64,000 nt of DNA from Phycisphaerales bacterium. Its GTDB lineage: Bacteria > Planctomycetota > Phycisphaerae > Phycisphaerales > UBA1924. Shown one piece after another: positions 1-9,131 of the stretch. Where the stretch lies: positions 186,001-250,000 of the forward strand of contig JASBRY010000009.1 of NCBI GenBank assembly GCA_030149165.1, given 5' to 3'. Both the position numbers and the translations under genes were made by a program. Numbering within the stretch: the stretch's first letter is position 1; each line of letters starts with the position of its first letter. Under the pieces are notes generated by a model. That model had not been told where the DNA came from. It made no database searches and saw nothing but the letters and a program-made list of their open reading frames with translations.

Positions 1-267
1 GATTTTGCTCGTCTGTGGATTGGCGCGCAGTCGTTTCGCGACTTCGATGCCGTTGAGTCTCGGCATCATGATGTCCAGAACAATGATGTCTGGGACTTTA
101 GATTCTGCGAGTTCAACTGCTTTGATGCCGTCTTCAGCGGTGATCACTGAGTGTCCGGTTTGTTTGAGGTTGTACTCGATGAGATCGCGGAGATCTTGTT
201 CGTCATCAACAACCAGTACATGAAGTGATTCGATCATGGATACAGCACCCGCTTCGTGTGAACTCAT
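1..267 (-). CDS. Response regulator receiver domain, partial (C-terminus lies beyond the left edge)
   Basis: The first 89 residues of a two-component response regulator are visible. They hold the acidic pair D21-D22 in VVDDEQDL and the phosphoacceptor D65 in IVLDIMMPRLNG, so this is a receiver domain of the CheY/OmpR/PhoB kind. The output domain is not in the window, so the class is open; the run RLRANPQT is PhoB-like. I chose the ATG at 267 because GGAG lies 8-9 bases upstream; a second in-frame ATG at 237 is also possible. It is divergent from an OprO/OprP-type porin, which makes a role in porin or phosphate control plausible but unproven. Confidence 0.9.
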   Translation of the reverse strand, partial: MSSHEAGAVSMIESLHVLVVDDEQDLRDLIEYNLKQTGHSVITAEDGIKAVELAESKVPDIIVLDIMMPRLNGIEVAKRLRANPQTSKI

Positions 268-661
268 TTCTCGCTCCGGATCAGTGTTGTTTGAATCGTA
301 GAGGTCGCGTTTGGGAGCCGAGAACCACAAAACCAGAGTTCATTGAATCCAAACATTCCGCGCCAGTGCGTGCTTTGGGTATGTATGTTTGCATTCTGTT
401 TGGAAAACTCTGTGGGTAGTCGTAAATTCTTCGATGCATGATTTGCGCCGAATTGGCGTTTTTTGGGCCATGAGCGGATGCAGCCGATATTTTTCACCCT
501 GAGGGGATCAAATTTGATAGTTAGTGCCAACAAAAGGTCGAATAATGTGACTCACGATGGTTAGCATTGCCTATCATCGGCCAGAGACGAGTTGTGCGGA
601 ATACAGCTCGTCCGACAAATAGACATTTCCAAATCACTGCCCAACGAGAAGGAGCACTGAA
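268..661. other. Intergenic region between divergent regulator and porin genes
   Basis: About 390 bases with no credible gene. It must hold the promoters of both divergent genes, but I see no convincing -35/-10 pair. A small hairpin (CGCC at 446-449, GGCG at 455-458) followed by six T could be a weak terminator. A single GTGAC occurs at 547-551, without the 11-bp repetition seen elsewhere in the window. Confidence 0.5.
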
Positions 662-1960
662 ATGAAGAAGACTATTACGACCCTCGCATTGGTCACCATG
701 AGCGGCTCGGCGCTTGCTCAATCCGGACTTGACATCGATCGCGCTTACGCAGCAGAACTGCGTGCAGACGCGAACACCCGCTCGAGCCTCCTCGGTTCGA
801 ACGCTGGTTCACTCGATGTTGAAGTGTTCACCCAGTTCCGTTACTCCTACAACTCCCGCGACGAAATCGCTCCAGGTGTTGCTCTGGGTGACGCGGATAC
901 CACTGTTGGTTTCTCAACTCCACGTACTCAGATTCGTATGAGCGGTGGCGTTGAAGGTACCGACATCACCGGTCACGTTTCGTTTGACTTTGGTGGTGCA
1001 TGGGATCACGGTGCTTCCAGCGCCGGTGGTGCTGCATTCGGTGACGGTGGTGCAACCCTCCGTGACGCGTACGCAACCTGGGGTCTCGATGACAACTGGA
1101 CCTTCCTCTTCGGTCAAATGAAGAACCCACTGCACTTCGAATCAAACGTTGCTCCTGAGCACTCACAAGGCGTTGAGCGCTCACTGACCAACTCGTTCTT
1201 CGATGTTCAGTACGCACAAGGCATCGGCTTCAACTACACCGATGACGAGTGGAAGTTCACCGTCGTTCTTTCGGATGGCCCAGTGTCCCAGAACACTTAC
1301 TACACCTCCGTCGCTGAATCCGACTTCTCCCTCACCGGTCGCGTCGACTGGCTCATCTCAGGTAACTGGGATCAGTTCGCTGACTTCGCTTCCTGGCAGG
1401 GCTCGAACGACGGCTTCCGCGTCGGTGCAGGCGTCCACTGGTCACAAGCTGGTGACACCAACCCATCGCTCGCACCTGTTGACACCGCAACCGTCACCGC
1501 TTGGACTGTCGATGCACAGTACGAGTCCGACGGATGGGGCCTCTTCTTCGCTTACATGAGCACCAACCTTGACAACGACCTGCTCGCAGGTGGTAGCGTT
1601 GACCAGACCGACGACGGTCTCGTCTTCCAAGGTAACGTGTTTATGACTGAGCAGTTCGAGCTCTTCGGTCGCTACGACATGATCATGATCGAAGACGATC
1701 CAGCAGCAATCACCCCGCTCGCAGCGACTGACGACGATCAGTACTCGACCATCACCATTGGTTTCAACTACTACCTCGTCCCAGAGTCCTACGCAGCACG
1801 CTTCTCAATGGACGTTGCTTTCGGTCTCGACGACTCCACCGGTCTTGACACCCGTGGCTTCGCTGACGCAGCAACCACCGGCTACATCGGCGGTGCTGGT
1901 GCTCCAACCGGTATCGAGAGCGATCTCATGATCCGTGGCCAGTTCTCGCTCCTCTTCTGA
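662..1960 (+). CDS. Outer-membrane porin of the OprO/OprP (phosphate-selective porin) family
   Basis: 432 residues. The protein starts with a Sec signal peptide (MKKTITTLALV, cleavage likely after SALA near residue 19) and ends in FSLLF, the aromatic C-terminus expected of an outer-membrane beta-barrel. Inside are alternating strands typical of the Porin_O_P family, including a GQMKNPLHFES segment that in this family follows the first barrel strands. It is paralogous to the next gene over its whole length (shared NTYY/NTYF, DGWGLF/DGWNLF and YYLVPES/HYIIPES segments). The start has GAAGGAG upstream. Codon use is strongly biased to C-ending codons, which suggests high expression. Anion or phosphate selectivity is a family expectation, not visible in sequence. 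Confidence 0.85.
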   Translation: MKKTITTLALVTMSGSALAQSGLDIDRAYAAELRADANTRSSLLGSNAGSLDVEVFTQFRYSYNSRDEIAPGVALGDADTTVGFSTPRTQIRMSGGVEGTDITGHVSFDFGGAWDHGASSAGGAAFGDGGATLRDAYATWGLDDNWTFLFGQMKNPLHFESNVAPEHSQGVERSLTNSFFDVQYAQGIGFNYTDDEWKFTVVLSDGPVSQNTYYTSVAESDFSLTGRVDWLISGNWDQFADFASWQGSNDGFRVGAGVHWSQAGDTNPSLAPVDTATVTAWTVDAQYESDGWGLFFAYMSTNLDNDLLAGGSVDQTDDGLVFQGNVFMTEQFELFGRYDMIMIEDDPAAITPLAATDDDQYSTITIGFNYYLVPESYAARFSMDVAFGLDDSTGLDTRGFADAATTGYIGGAGAPTGIESDLMIRGQFSLLF

Positions 1961-2001
1961 GTTTGCGAACCTGATCACAATCAACATCTTCTGATGTGAC
2001 G

Positions 2002-2035
2002 CGCGAGGGATCTTCGGATCCCTCGCGTTCTTTTT
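2002..2035 (+). terminator. Rho-independent terminator after the first porin
   Basis: A perfect 11-bp stem (CGCGAGGGATC at 2002-2012, GATCCCTCGCG at 2017-2027) closed by a TTCG tetraloop and followed by TTCTTTTT. A second small hairpin (ACATC/GATGT) lies just before it. This separates the two porin genes into different transcription units. Confidence 0.92.
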
Positions 2036-2202
2036 GTGCGCCGTACAGAATCGCAAGTACTCTCAAAGCAACGGCTTGAAACTGTGTTAAGACCAATTAA
2101 CTCAATGCCTTAACAATTCAGATTGTCAACAGACTATAAAGCATCCATCAAGATCGTATGTGATCTGTGTAAAGGCCAAATCACCTCAAACTGGAGACTG
2201 AT

Positions 2203-3414
2203 GTGAGATCCATCACCGCCACAGCTGTTGTACTCGCCGCATCTACGACCATCTCAACTCACGCGTTCTCAGCCGAGAACGAAGAACTGCTTGACCTCAC
2301 AAGGGCGATGCATTCTGAGGAATACATCTATGCTTCTGCATTGGGGTCTCCACTCCCAGAACGATTCAAATCAAGTGTGCAGCTCCAGTTTCGATACAAT
2401 GTGAATCATCGTGACTCACAGGGTACTACGCTCGCGGGTCCGGATGAGGATCTGACAGTTGGATTCACAAATCGCCGAACGAAGTTTGGACTTGAAGCCA
2501 AGGTTACGGAAAGCATCAAAGGCAAGGTCAAGTTCGCCTTTAGTCAATCCAGCGGTCGCGCTGCACTCGAAGATGCGAACTTCACTTGGAAGCTGAGCGA
2601 TACTGTCTCGTTCAAAGCAGGCCAATACAAAGCTCCGCTGCTCCGTGAAGAAAACATTTCCTCAACTGCGCAGCTTGCGACCGATCGTTCATCCGTGAAC
2701 GAAACTTACAACCAGGACTTCACACAGGGTATTGAGCTGATCATCACTGAAGAAGATTGGAGACTCTTCCTTCATTTCAATGATGGTTTCAATGCAGACA
2801 ACACATACTTCAACTCTGCGGGAGAAGCAGATTACGCCGTTACTGTGCGTGGAGAGCTCAAGTTTGGTGAGGCGTCGTGGAGCCAATACAAGCAGTTCAC
2901 TTCGTTTAGAGGAGCAAACACCGGACTCATGCTCGGAGCCGCAGTGGATCATCAAGCGATGGGGAGCACCAATCCCGCGACCACGCCAACCACTGACATG
3001 ACCACGGCAACCGTTGATGCGTCGTACCTCGGGGATGGCTGGAACCTCTTCGGTGCTGGCATCTGGCGCTCGATGGACACTGGACTCATGACCCTCACCG
3101 ACGGCGGCTATGTCCTCCAGGGTGGTGTGTTCGTGTCCGATCAGGACGAGTTCTTCGCTCGCTGGGATTTGATTGATCCATCCAACTCCAACCCAATCGT
3201 CGTGGGAACGAGCGGCAACTCAGACTTCAATGTCTTCACGATCGGATGGAACCACTACATCATCCCGGAATCGCACGCCGCGAAGTTCACGCTGGAAATC
3301 CAGCACTATGCGGATCCAACCACCGAATCAATCGTGTCGATCCGCGGCAACCTGCTCCCTGACTCCATGTCGAGCCAGTTCGCCGCGACCGCGCAGATCC
3401 AGCTGCTCTTCTGA
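2203..3414 (+). CDS. Second OprO/OprP-type porin, paralogue of the preceding gene
   Basis: 403 residues starting at GTG 2203; GGAG lies 6 bases upstream, and the ATG at 2201 is immediately followed by a stop, so GTG is the real start. A signal peptide runs to about residue 23 (THAFSA). The C-terminus is QIQLLF, again an outer-membrane aromatic end. The segments DGFNADNTYFNSAGEADY and GQYKAPLLREE align with the first porin, so the pair arose by tandem duplication. Codon bias is weaker than in the first copy, which suggests lower or conditional expression. Upstream AT-rich sequence (2087-2140) has TTAACA and TATAAA but with a 19-base spacer, so the promoter is uncertain. Confidence 0.85.
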   Translation: MRSITATAVVLAASTTISTHAFSAENEELLDLTRAMHSEEYIYASALGSPLPERFKSSVQLQFRYNVNHRDSQGTTLAGPDEDLTVGFTNRRTKFGLEAKVTESIKGKVKFAFSQSSGRAALEDANFTWKLSDTVSFKAGQYKAPLLREENISSTAQLATDRSSVNETYNQDFTQGIELIITEEDWRLFLHFNDGFNADNTYFNSAGEADYAVTVRGELKFGEASWSQYKQFTSFRGANTGLMLGAAVDHQAMGSTNPATTPTTDMTTATVDASYLGDGWNLFGAGIWRSMDTGLMTLTDGGYVLQGGVFVSDQDEFFARWDLIDPSNSNPIVVGTSGNSDFNVFTIGWNHYIIPESHAAKFTLEIQHYADPTTESIVSIRGNLLPDSMSSQFAATAQIQLLF

Positions 3415-3457
3415 GCACTTGACATACATTCTTGAACTCAGGAGAGAGAGTTCATCG

Positions 3458-3484
3458 AAACCCGCACAATTTGTGCGGGTTTTT
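3458..3484 (+). terminator. Rho-independent terminator after the second porin, overlapping the end of argS
   Basis: AAACCCGCAC (3458-3467) pairs with GTGCGGGTTT (3473-3482) and is followed by a short T run. The argS stop codon, read on the other strand, is at 3483-3485, so the convergent genes share this element. On the minus strand the trailing U tract is poor, so it probably terminates mainly the porin transcript. Confidence 0.8.
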
Positions 3485-5369
3485 ACATGCGCTCAACAGT
3501 GGGGATCCCGAGCGTGGCGCAGCCGTCTTCGAGGACACGTAATGCGAGCATGCTCAGACGCAAGCGTCCATCACGCGTCGCGTTGTCCACATCATCTTTG
3601 AGGACAGGACACTGCTCGTAGAACTTCGAGAAGAGCGATGCAAGCTCAAAGAGGTATCCACACAAACGATGTGGTTCGTAGTTTTCCGCCGCGGCGCGGA
3701 CGATCGTTGGGTACCTCAGCACCATCAGCGCCATCGAGCGTTCCGCGGGGTCACTGAGCGAGAAGTCGGCGCTCGAAGCGGCGTTAATATCCACGCCTTT
3801 CTCCTCCGCTTTGCGGAGCATGGAGCGGATGCGAGCGATTGAGTACAGGACATACGGCCCGGTATCTCCCTCGAACGCCATCATCCGATCGAAGGAGAAG
3901 ACATAGTCGCGGATGCGTTCAGTCGAGAGGTCCGCGTACTTCACCGCTGCCATCGCGATCGCGGACGCGGTTTTGGCGCGTTCGTCCTCGCTCAGATCCT
4001 TCGAGCGTGCATCGACCTCTGCCTTCGCTCGCTGCTCCGCTTCGTTGAGCAGATCCGTCAAGCGGACATTCTCGCCCGAGCGGGTTTTGAGTGGTTTGTT
4101 GTCCTCACCAAGCACATTCCCGAACGCGGCGTGGACCATCGTCGCGGCGTTTCCCTGCGGATTAATGTCGTACCCCGCCTTGTGCGCGGCGCCGAAGACC
4201 TGCTTGAAGTGCAGGGACTGACGCGCATCGACGCAGTAGACGAGTTCGTCACCGCCGAGTTTGCCCGCTCGACGCTTGATGGCCGCGAGGTCTGTGGTCG
4301 CGTACAGGAAGCCACCATCACGCTTGCGGATAATCGTCGGCTCTTTGATACCATCGACACGCACAACCAGCGCCCCGTCGTCTTCTTCCGCGATCCCGCG
4401 AGCGATCAGGTCATCAACCAGTGGTCCGAGCTCATCGCGATAGGTGGACTCTCCCGCGCTGTGTTCGTCCGTGATGTTCGCGTGCAATCGCGCGCAAGTC
4501 GCGAGACACGCGCCCATCGTGATGTCGTAGATCCGCTGCCACACAGCGACCGATCGCTCATCTCCCGCTTGCAGTGTCACCAAACGCGACTTGGCGCGTT
4601 CCATCGCTTCGTCCGCGTCCGCGATTCGTGCTTCGAGTTCGATCTCCGCTTTCGCGTGTCCGCCGACCTTCGTGATGATCTCCAGCGCCTTGCGTTCCGC
4701 TTTGCATTTCGCTTGCGCGGCTTTGTATTCCTTATTCAACTGATCGAGCGTGATTGTGCTCAGATCCGTTCCAGAATCCTCAAGCTCGATGAGCCGCTCG
4801 ACAACCATCGCGATCGGGAGTCCCCAATCCCCGACATGGCTCTGACGCTTGACGACATGACCCAGTCTCTCCTGAAGCTTCGCGATCGCGTCGCCGATGA
4901 CTGTTGAGCGGAGATGTCCCACATGCATCTGCTTCGCGAGGTTCACGCCGCAGACATCGACCACGATGGTTTTGGGTTGTGCAGGTGCTTCGATACCGAG
5001 TTGATCGGTGTCGAGTGCTTGGAGTGCCGTGTCCAGAGCTACAGGGAGCAGGGAGACATTGATGAACCCAGGTCCCGCGATCGACTCCTCCGTCAACGGC
5101 TGAGCGATCCCAGTGACATCGATCGCTTCGACGATCTTGCTCGCGAGTTCGCGTGGTTTCATGCCGTGGCGCTTCGCGATCGGCATCGCACAGTTGGACT
5201 GAAAATCCCCGAGCTTGGGTTGGCGCGAAGGACCAATGTGCGCCATCACCTGATCGTCAGGAATATCGGGAATCACGGCTCGGATCGCGTCGCAGAAGCG
5301 TTGATCGAGGAGTGCCGCGGGATCCAGCGTCGGCTGAGTAGTCGCTTGATTTTGGGTTTCAGTGCTCAT
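3483..5369 (-). CDS. argS: Arginyl-tRNA synthetase
   Basis: 628 residues from the ATG at 5369. It charges tRNA-Arg with arginine in the cytoplasm. The N-terminal Arg-tRNA-synthetase additional domain is followed by the class I HIGH motif as HVGH at about residues 149-152 within VNLAKQMHVGHLRST, a degenerate KMSKS-like KTRSGENV loop, and a C-terminal DALR anticodon-binding domain (FDRMMAFEGDTGPYVLYS onward). Length fits the family. The open frame extends to a GTG at 5393, but the ATG at 5369 (MSTETQ) starts closer to the family norm; neither has a strong Shine-Dalgarno site. It lies 28 bases downstream of the symporter gene on the same strand and may be co-transcribed. Confidence 0.97.
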   Translation of the reverse strand: MSTETQNQATTQPTLDPAALLDQRFCDAIRAVIPDIPDDQVMAHIGPSRQPKLGDFQSNCAMPIAKRHGMKPRELASKIVEAIDVTGIAQPLTEESIAGPGFINVSLLPVALDTALQALDTDQLGIEAPAQPKTIVVDVCGVNLAKQMHVGHLRSTVIGDAIAKLQERLGHVVKRQSHVGDWGLPIAMVVERLIELEDSGTDLSTITLDQLNKEYKAAQAKCKAERKALEIITKVGGHAKAEIELEARIADADEAMERAKSRLVTLQAGDERSVAVWQRIYDITMGACLATCARLHANITDEHSAGESTYRDELGPLVDDLIARGIAEEDDGALVVRVDGIKEPTIIRKRDGGFLYATTDLAAIKRRAGKLGGDELVYCVDARQSLHFKQVFGAAHKAGYDINPQGNAATMVHAAFGNVLGEDNKPLKTRSGENVRLTDLLNEAEQRAKAEVDARSKDLSEDERAKTASAIAMAAVKYADLSTERIRDYVFSFDRMMAFEGDTGPYVLYSIARIRSMLRKAEEKGVDINAASSADFSLSDPAERSMALMVLRYPTIVRAAAENYEPHRLCGYLFELASLFSKFYEQCPVLKDDVDNATRDGRLRLSMLALRVLEDGCATLGIPTVERM

Positions 5370-5397
5370 CGAGCAAGTGTAGGTAAAGGACACGAAT

Positions 5398-6885
5398 CTA
5401 GCCGTCTAATCGACCCTCATCGACCGGATCTTCATCCAGCGGAACGTTCATCCGAGCTTGTATCTGCTCTGGAGAGTCGATCGCGTACTCGCTTGATGCG
5501 ACCACGGCACAGACCATACAGTCGCCCGTCACATTGCAACTCGTTCGACACATATCGAGGATCCGATCGACGCCGAGGATCACCGCGATCCCCTCGAGCG
5601 GGATCCCGACGCTCTGGAGCACGATCACAAGCATGATCATCCCGACCCCAGGAACCCCAGCCGTCCCGATCGACGCGAGCGTCGCTGTGAGCACGATGGT
5701 CAGTTGCTGCGAGATGCTCAGATCCATGCCATACAACTGAGCGATGAAAACCGCCGCGACCCCTTGGTAGAGCGCTGTGCCGTCCATGTTGATGGTCGCT
5801 CCGATCGGGAGCACGAACGCGCTGACCTCTTCCTTGATCCCCATCCGCTGCTCGCAGCACTCCATTGTCACAGGGAGTGTCGCGGATGATGAAGCGGAGG
5901 AAAACGCGAGCAGTTGTGCCGGACTGATCGCACTGAAGAATCGTCCGTATCCGATGCCACTGGAACCAGTCAGCACGCGAAGCACGAGTGGATAGATGAT
6001 GAACATCATTGTTGCGAGTCCCGCGACGACAACGAGTGAGTACGCCGCGAGCGAGCCGAGGATGTCGAGTCCCAGTTCCGCGATCTGTTCAACAATGAGT
6101 GCGAACACGGCATACGGCGCGATCATCAGCACGATCTCGACGATCTTGATGATCACATCCGTCATCGCGTCAAAGAACTTGATAACAACGACCGCTTTCT
6201 CGCGTTTGATCAGTGTCAGCGCGATCCCGACAAGGAGCGACGCGAACACCACCTGCAGCATGTTCCCAGCCGCGATCGCTTCGAACGGATTCTTCGGAAC
6301 GATATTGAGCACCGTGTCCCAGACATCGGGTTTCTGTGCCGCGAGGACCTTCTCTTGTGCTTGCTCTCCGAACTGCGCCACGAAACCATCACGTGTTTCT
6401 TCGCTCACGAACGATCCAGGTTTCGCGATGTTCGCAAAGAGCAGTCCGATGCTGATCGCGACCGCCGTGGTCACAAGGTAGATCCCGATGGTCTTCCCGC
6501 CAATACGGCTGAGTTTGGATAAATCATTGAGACTCGAAGCGCCCACGATCAGACTGAACACCACGATCGGGACAGCAATGAAACGCAGTCCTCGCAGGAA
6601 CAGATCCCCCACAAATCCGTTGAGATTCCGCACAAAGAGCGCCGCACGCGCGACGATGCTTGGATCCTGATTGACCGCTTCGATGTCCGATCCGTTGACC
6701 CACGCGGCGGGATCGTCGATCCCCATCGAGTTCCATGTGGATGCGTCCCACAGCGTGTTGATCGCGAGTCCCACGACGATGCCGAGGATCAAGCCGATGA
6801 GGATCTGCCAGTGCAGTGCGAGTTTTGGTCGTGTGCTCAAGAGAAATCTCCGTGTTTGTTTCCACGATACCGCAAACCGCTTCAT
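5398..6885 (-). CDS. Dicarboxylate/amino-acid:cation symporter (DAACS family, GltP/DctA-like)
   Basis: About 495 residues with eight or so hydrophobic segments and two re-entrant loops. Family hallmarks are the serine-rich SSSATLPVTMECCE loop, the NMDGTALYQG motif in transmembrane segment 7 and GTAGVPGVGMIML in the second hairpin. Such proteins import glutamate, aspartate or C4-dicarboxylates with Na+ or H+. I took the ATG at 6885; a TTG at 6840 with CGGAG seven bases upstream would give a 480-residue protein and may be the true start, since the family usually begins close to the first helix (HWQILIGLILGIVVG). The gene is divergent from the ABC exporter, with only 35 bases between the assigned starts. 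Confidence 0.9.
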   Translation of the reverse strand: MKRFAVSWKQTRRFLLSTRPKLALHWQILIGLILGIVVGLAINTLWDASTWNSMGIDDPAAWVNGSDIEAVNQDPSIVARAALFVRNLNGFVGDLFLRGLRFIAVPIVVFSLIVGASSLNDLSKLSRIGGKTIGIYLVTTAVAISIGLLFANIAKPGSFVSEETRDGFVAQFGEQAQEKVLAAQKPDVWDTVLNIVPKNPFEAIAAGNMLQVVFASLLVGIALTLIKREKAVVVIKFFDAMTDVIIKIVEIVLMIAPYAVFALIVEQIAELGLDILGSLAAYSLVVVAGLATMMFIIYPLVLRVLTGSSGIGYGRFFSAISPAQLLAFSSASSSATLPVTMECCEQRMGIKEEVSAFVLPIGATINMDGTALYQGVAAVFIAQLYGMDLSISQQLTIVLTATLASIGTAGVPGVGMIMLVIVLQSVGIPLEGIAVILGVDRILDMCRTSCNVTGDCMVCAVVASSEYAIDSPEQIQARMNVPLDEDPVDEGRLDG

Positions 6886-6920
6886 TCGGCCAGTTGCGTG
6901 CTGCTCTCCTACACTCCCCG

Positions 6921-8927
6921 ATGCCGCGTATGCGTTCCAATCTATCCAGCCGATCCCGATTCCGTGCGTATCTTCAGCGTCGCAAAGATCGCAAACACAC
7001 GCAGCAGGTCCACGAATCGGTCGATGATTCGCTCCAGAAAGCTCGCGAATCGCGCACACGACGCAGTGCCGTGGGATTGCTCAAGCAGTTCTGGAAGCTG
7101 TTGTCTGGATTCCAGTGGACTGTGGTTGCGTCGCTCTTGACACTCTCGATCAGTGTGGGATTGGGACTCGCGATGCCGATGAGCACGAAAGTTGCGATCG
7201 ATTACATCATCACGGATTCGCCAGGCCCTGTCGGATTACCCGATTTCCTTGGGGTCTACGAGGGTTCGCGCAGCGATCGGGTTTCGCTGATTTGGAAACT
7301 CGGTGGAGCGATGCTCCTCATCACCGCGGCATCCATCTGCTTCGGGATGTGGGGTCGCTGGCAGTGCACACGCATTACCAAACGCGTGCAGGTCGCGCTC
7401 CGCAAGCGTGTGTTCGATCACGCGTCGCGTCTGCCGCTCCATCGGATCCATCATCTCAAATCAGGAGGCGTGTCCTCGATCCTGCGCGAGGACGCCGGAG
7501 GGGTGGGGGACCTGATCTTCTCGCTGATCTACAACCCCTGGCGCGCGATCGTGCAGTTTCTTGGAACATTGATTGTTCTTGTATGGATCGATTGGCGCTT
7601 GGTCATCGGCGCGATCGTGCTGCTCCCGATTATTTGGGTCTCGCATCGGACATGGATCCAGCGTATCCGTCCGATGTACCGCGACATCCGCTCGCGCCGA
7701 CAAGGCATCGACGCGATGAGCGCCGAAGCATTCGCGGGCATGCGCGTCGTGCGCGCGTTTAATCGGAGACAAGCCGAAGCGGCGCGATTCACGACAGAGG
7801 GGCACCTGCTCGTGCGCCAAGAACTCTACACCTGGTGGTGGGCGCGCAGCATCGAGATCGTTTGGCAAGTCCTGATCCCGATCGCATCGATCGCCGTGCT
7901 GCTCTACGGCGGGACAGCAGTCATCGACGGCACGCTCACGATCGGTGATCTCATGGCGTTCAGCGCGTACCTGCTCGCGCTCCTGGGACCACTGGAAGCA
8001 CTCGTCGCGAGCGCGACGAATGTCCAGAACAACCTCGCGGCTCTTGATCGCGTGCTCGATCTGCTCGATGAGGACCAGGAGTTCGCGAGTACAACCCCAA
8101 CCAAGAGCATCGAGCCGGCGCTCGTGCGTGGACAACTCGAGATCACTGATCTCGCGTACGCATATCCGATCCGTACCAACACCAAGGAACACTCCAGCGA
8201 TGAGGTTGAGCGTGGAGAGCAGGTCCTGCATGACATCTCGCTCTCGATCGAGCCGGGCGAGACCATCGCGCTTGTCGGCGCGTCTGGTGCCGGGAAGACC
8301 ACATTCTGCAATCTGATCGCACGATTCGATGATCCAACGATTGGTCGGATCTCGATCGATGGCATCGATCTGCGTGACATCCCGATCGAGCAGTACCGAT
8401 CCCTGCTCGGGATCGTTGAGCAGGATGTGTTCCTCTTCGATGGATCGGTGGGAGAGAACATCGGATATGCGCAGAGGCGCGCCTCGCAAGAGGACATCAT
8501 CGCGGCTGCACAAGCCGCGAACGCGCATGCATTTATCACTGAGCTCGAGTACGGCTACGACACGATCATCGGAGAACGAGGGATACGACTCTCCGGCGGA
8601 CAAAAGCAACGCATCGCGATCGCACGCGCCATCCTCGCGGATCCAAAGATTCTGATCCTCGATGAAGCGACGAGCTCGCTCGACACCGAATCCGAGCGAT
8701 TGATCCAGCAGGCGCTGGGAACGCTCATGCAGTCACGCACCAGCTTCGTCATCGCGCACCGCTTGAGCACGATCCGTCACGCGAGCCGGATCGTGGTCAT
8801 CGAGGACGGCACCATTCAAGAGGTCGGCACACACGAGCAGTTGCTCGAGGCGGACGGTCGATACGCACAGCTCCTCAAGATGCAGCTCACCGACGATTCT
8901 GACGAACTGGCACAGCGCCACTTGTGA
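6921..8927 (+). CDS. ABC exporter half-transporter, permease fused to ATPase (MsbA-like)
   Basis: 668 residues from ATG 6921 (MPRMRS). An N-terminal basic cytoplasmic stretch is followed by six transmembrane helices (about residues 60-370) and a nucleotide-binding domain. The latter has Walker A GASGAGKTT near residue 453, the Q-loop IVEQDVFLFDG, signature LSGGQKQR, Walker B ILILDEATSSLD and the H-loop AHRLST, so ATP hydrolysis should be intact. Half-transporters of this architecture act as dimers and export lipids, drugs or peptides; the substrate cannot be told here. The open frame begins upstream inside the divergent symporter gene, which is why the later start was taken. Confidence 0.93.
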   Translation: MPRMRSNLSSRSRFRAYLQRRKDRKHTQQVHESVDDSLQKARESRTRRSAVGLLKQFWKLLSGFQWTVVASLLTLSISVGLGLAMPMSTKVAIDYIITDSPGPVGLPDFLGVYEGSRSDRVSLIWKLGGAMLLITAASICFGMWGRWQCTRITKRVQVALRKRVFDHASRLPLHRIHHLKSGGVSSILREDAGGVGDLIFSLIYNPWRAIVQFLGTLIVLVWIDWRLVIGAIVLLPIIWVSHRTWIQRIRPMYRDIRSRRQGIDAMSAEAFAGMRVVRAFNRRQAEAARFTTEGHLLVRQELYTWWWARSIEIVWQVLIPIASIAVLLYGGTAVIDGTLTIGDLMAFSAYLLALLGPLEALVASATNVQNNLAALDRVLDLLDEDQEFASTTPTKSIEPALVRGQLEITDLAYAYPIRTNTKEHSSDEVERGEQVLHDISLSIEPGETIALVGASGAGKTTFCNLIARFDDPTIGRISIDGIDLRDIPIEQYRSLLGIVEQDVFLFDGSVGENIGYAQRRASQEDIIAAAQAANAHAFITELEYGYDTIIGERGIRLSGGQKQRIAIARAILADPKILILDEATSSLDTESERLIQQALGTLMQSRTSFVIAHRLSTIRHASRIVVIEDGTIQEVGTHEQLLEADGRYAQLLKMQLTDDSDELAQRHL

Positions 8928-8965
8928 AGAAGCGATTCTTGATCGATTGAGTTATGGATGGGAAA

Positions 8966-9036
8966 TAGGGGATCAGAGATTCGAACTCTGACTAAAGGTA
9001 TCAGAAACCTTCGTGCTACCGTTACACCAATCCCCT
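8966..9036 (-). tRNA. tRNA-Gln (anticodon CTG)
   Basis: Read on the minus strand, the 71-base sequence folds as a cloverleaf: acceptor AGGGGAT/ATCCCCT, D-loop with GGTGTAACGGTAGCAC, anticodon stem AAGGT/ACCTT enclosing loop TTCTGAT (anticodon CTG), and T-arm with GTTCGAATC. The discriminator is A. CCA is not encoded. Confidence 0.93.
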
Positions 9037-9131
9037 GAATGTCGTCCGCTCTGGACCCACTATCCTAGACCCACGATCTGTCGGGGCAACTGGAAACAGT
9101 GGTCAGGTCTCGCAATCGCCTATGCTCAGTC

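Noticed and set aside
446..464. Small hairpin plus T run as a terminator for the porin region
   Set aside because: The stem is only four base pairs and it lies upstream of the gene, so a terminator is not well supported.
268..661. Pho-box-like repeats upstream of the first porin
   Set aside because: Only a single GTGAC is present; the 11-bp repetition found at 25.6 kb is absent.
2087..2140. TTAA repeats upstream of the second porin as a regulator site or promoter
   Set aside because: Spacing between copies is irregular (10 and 13 bp), and the best -35/-10 pair has a 19-base spacer, so evidence is too weak.
4131..4907. Long plus-strand open frame (258 codons) opposite argS
   Set aside because: It is antisense to well-conserved argS coding sequence, has an Arg/His-rich composition typical of a shadow frame and no ribosome binding site.
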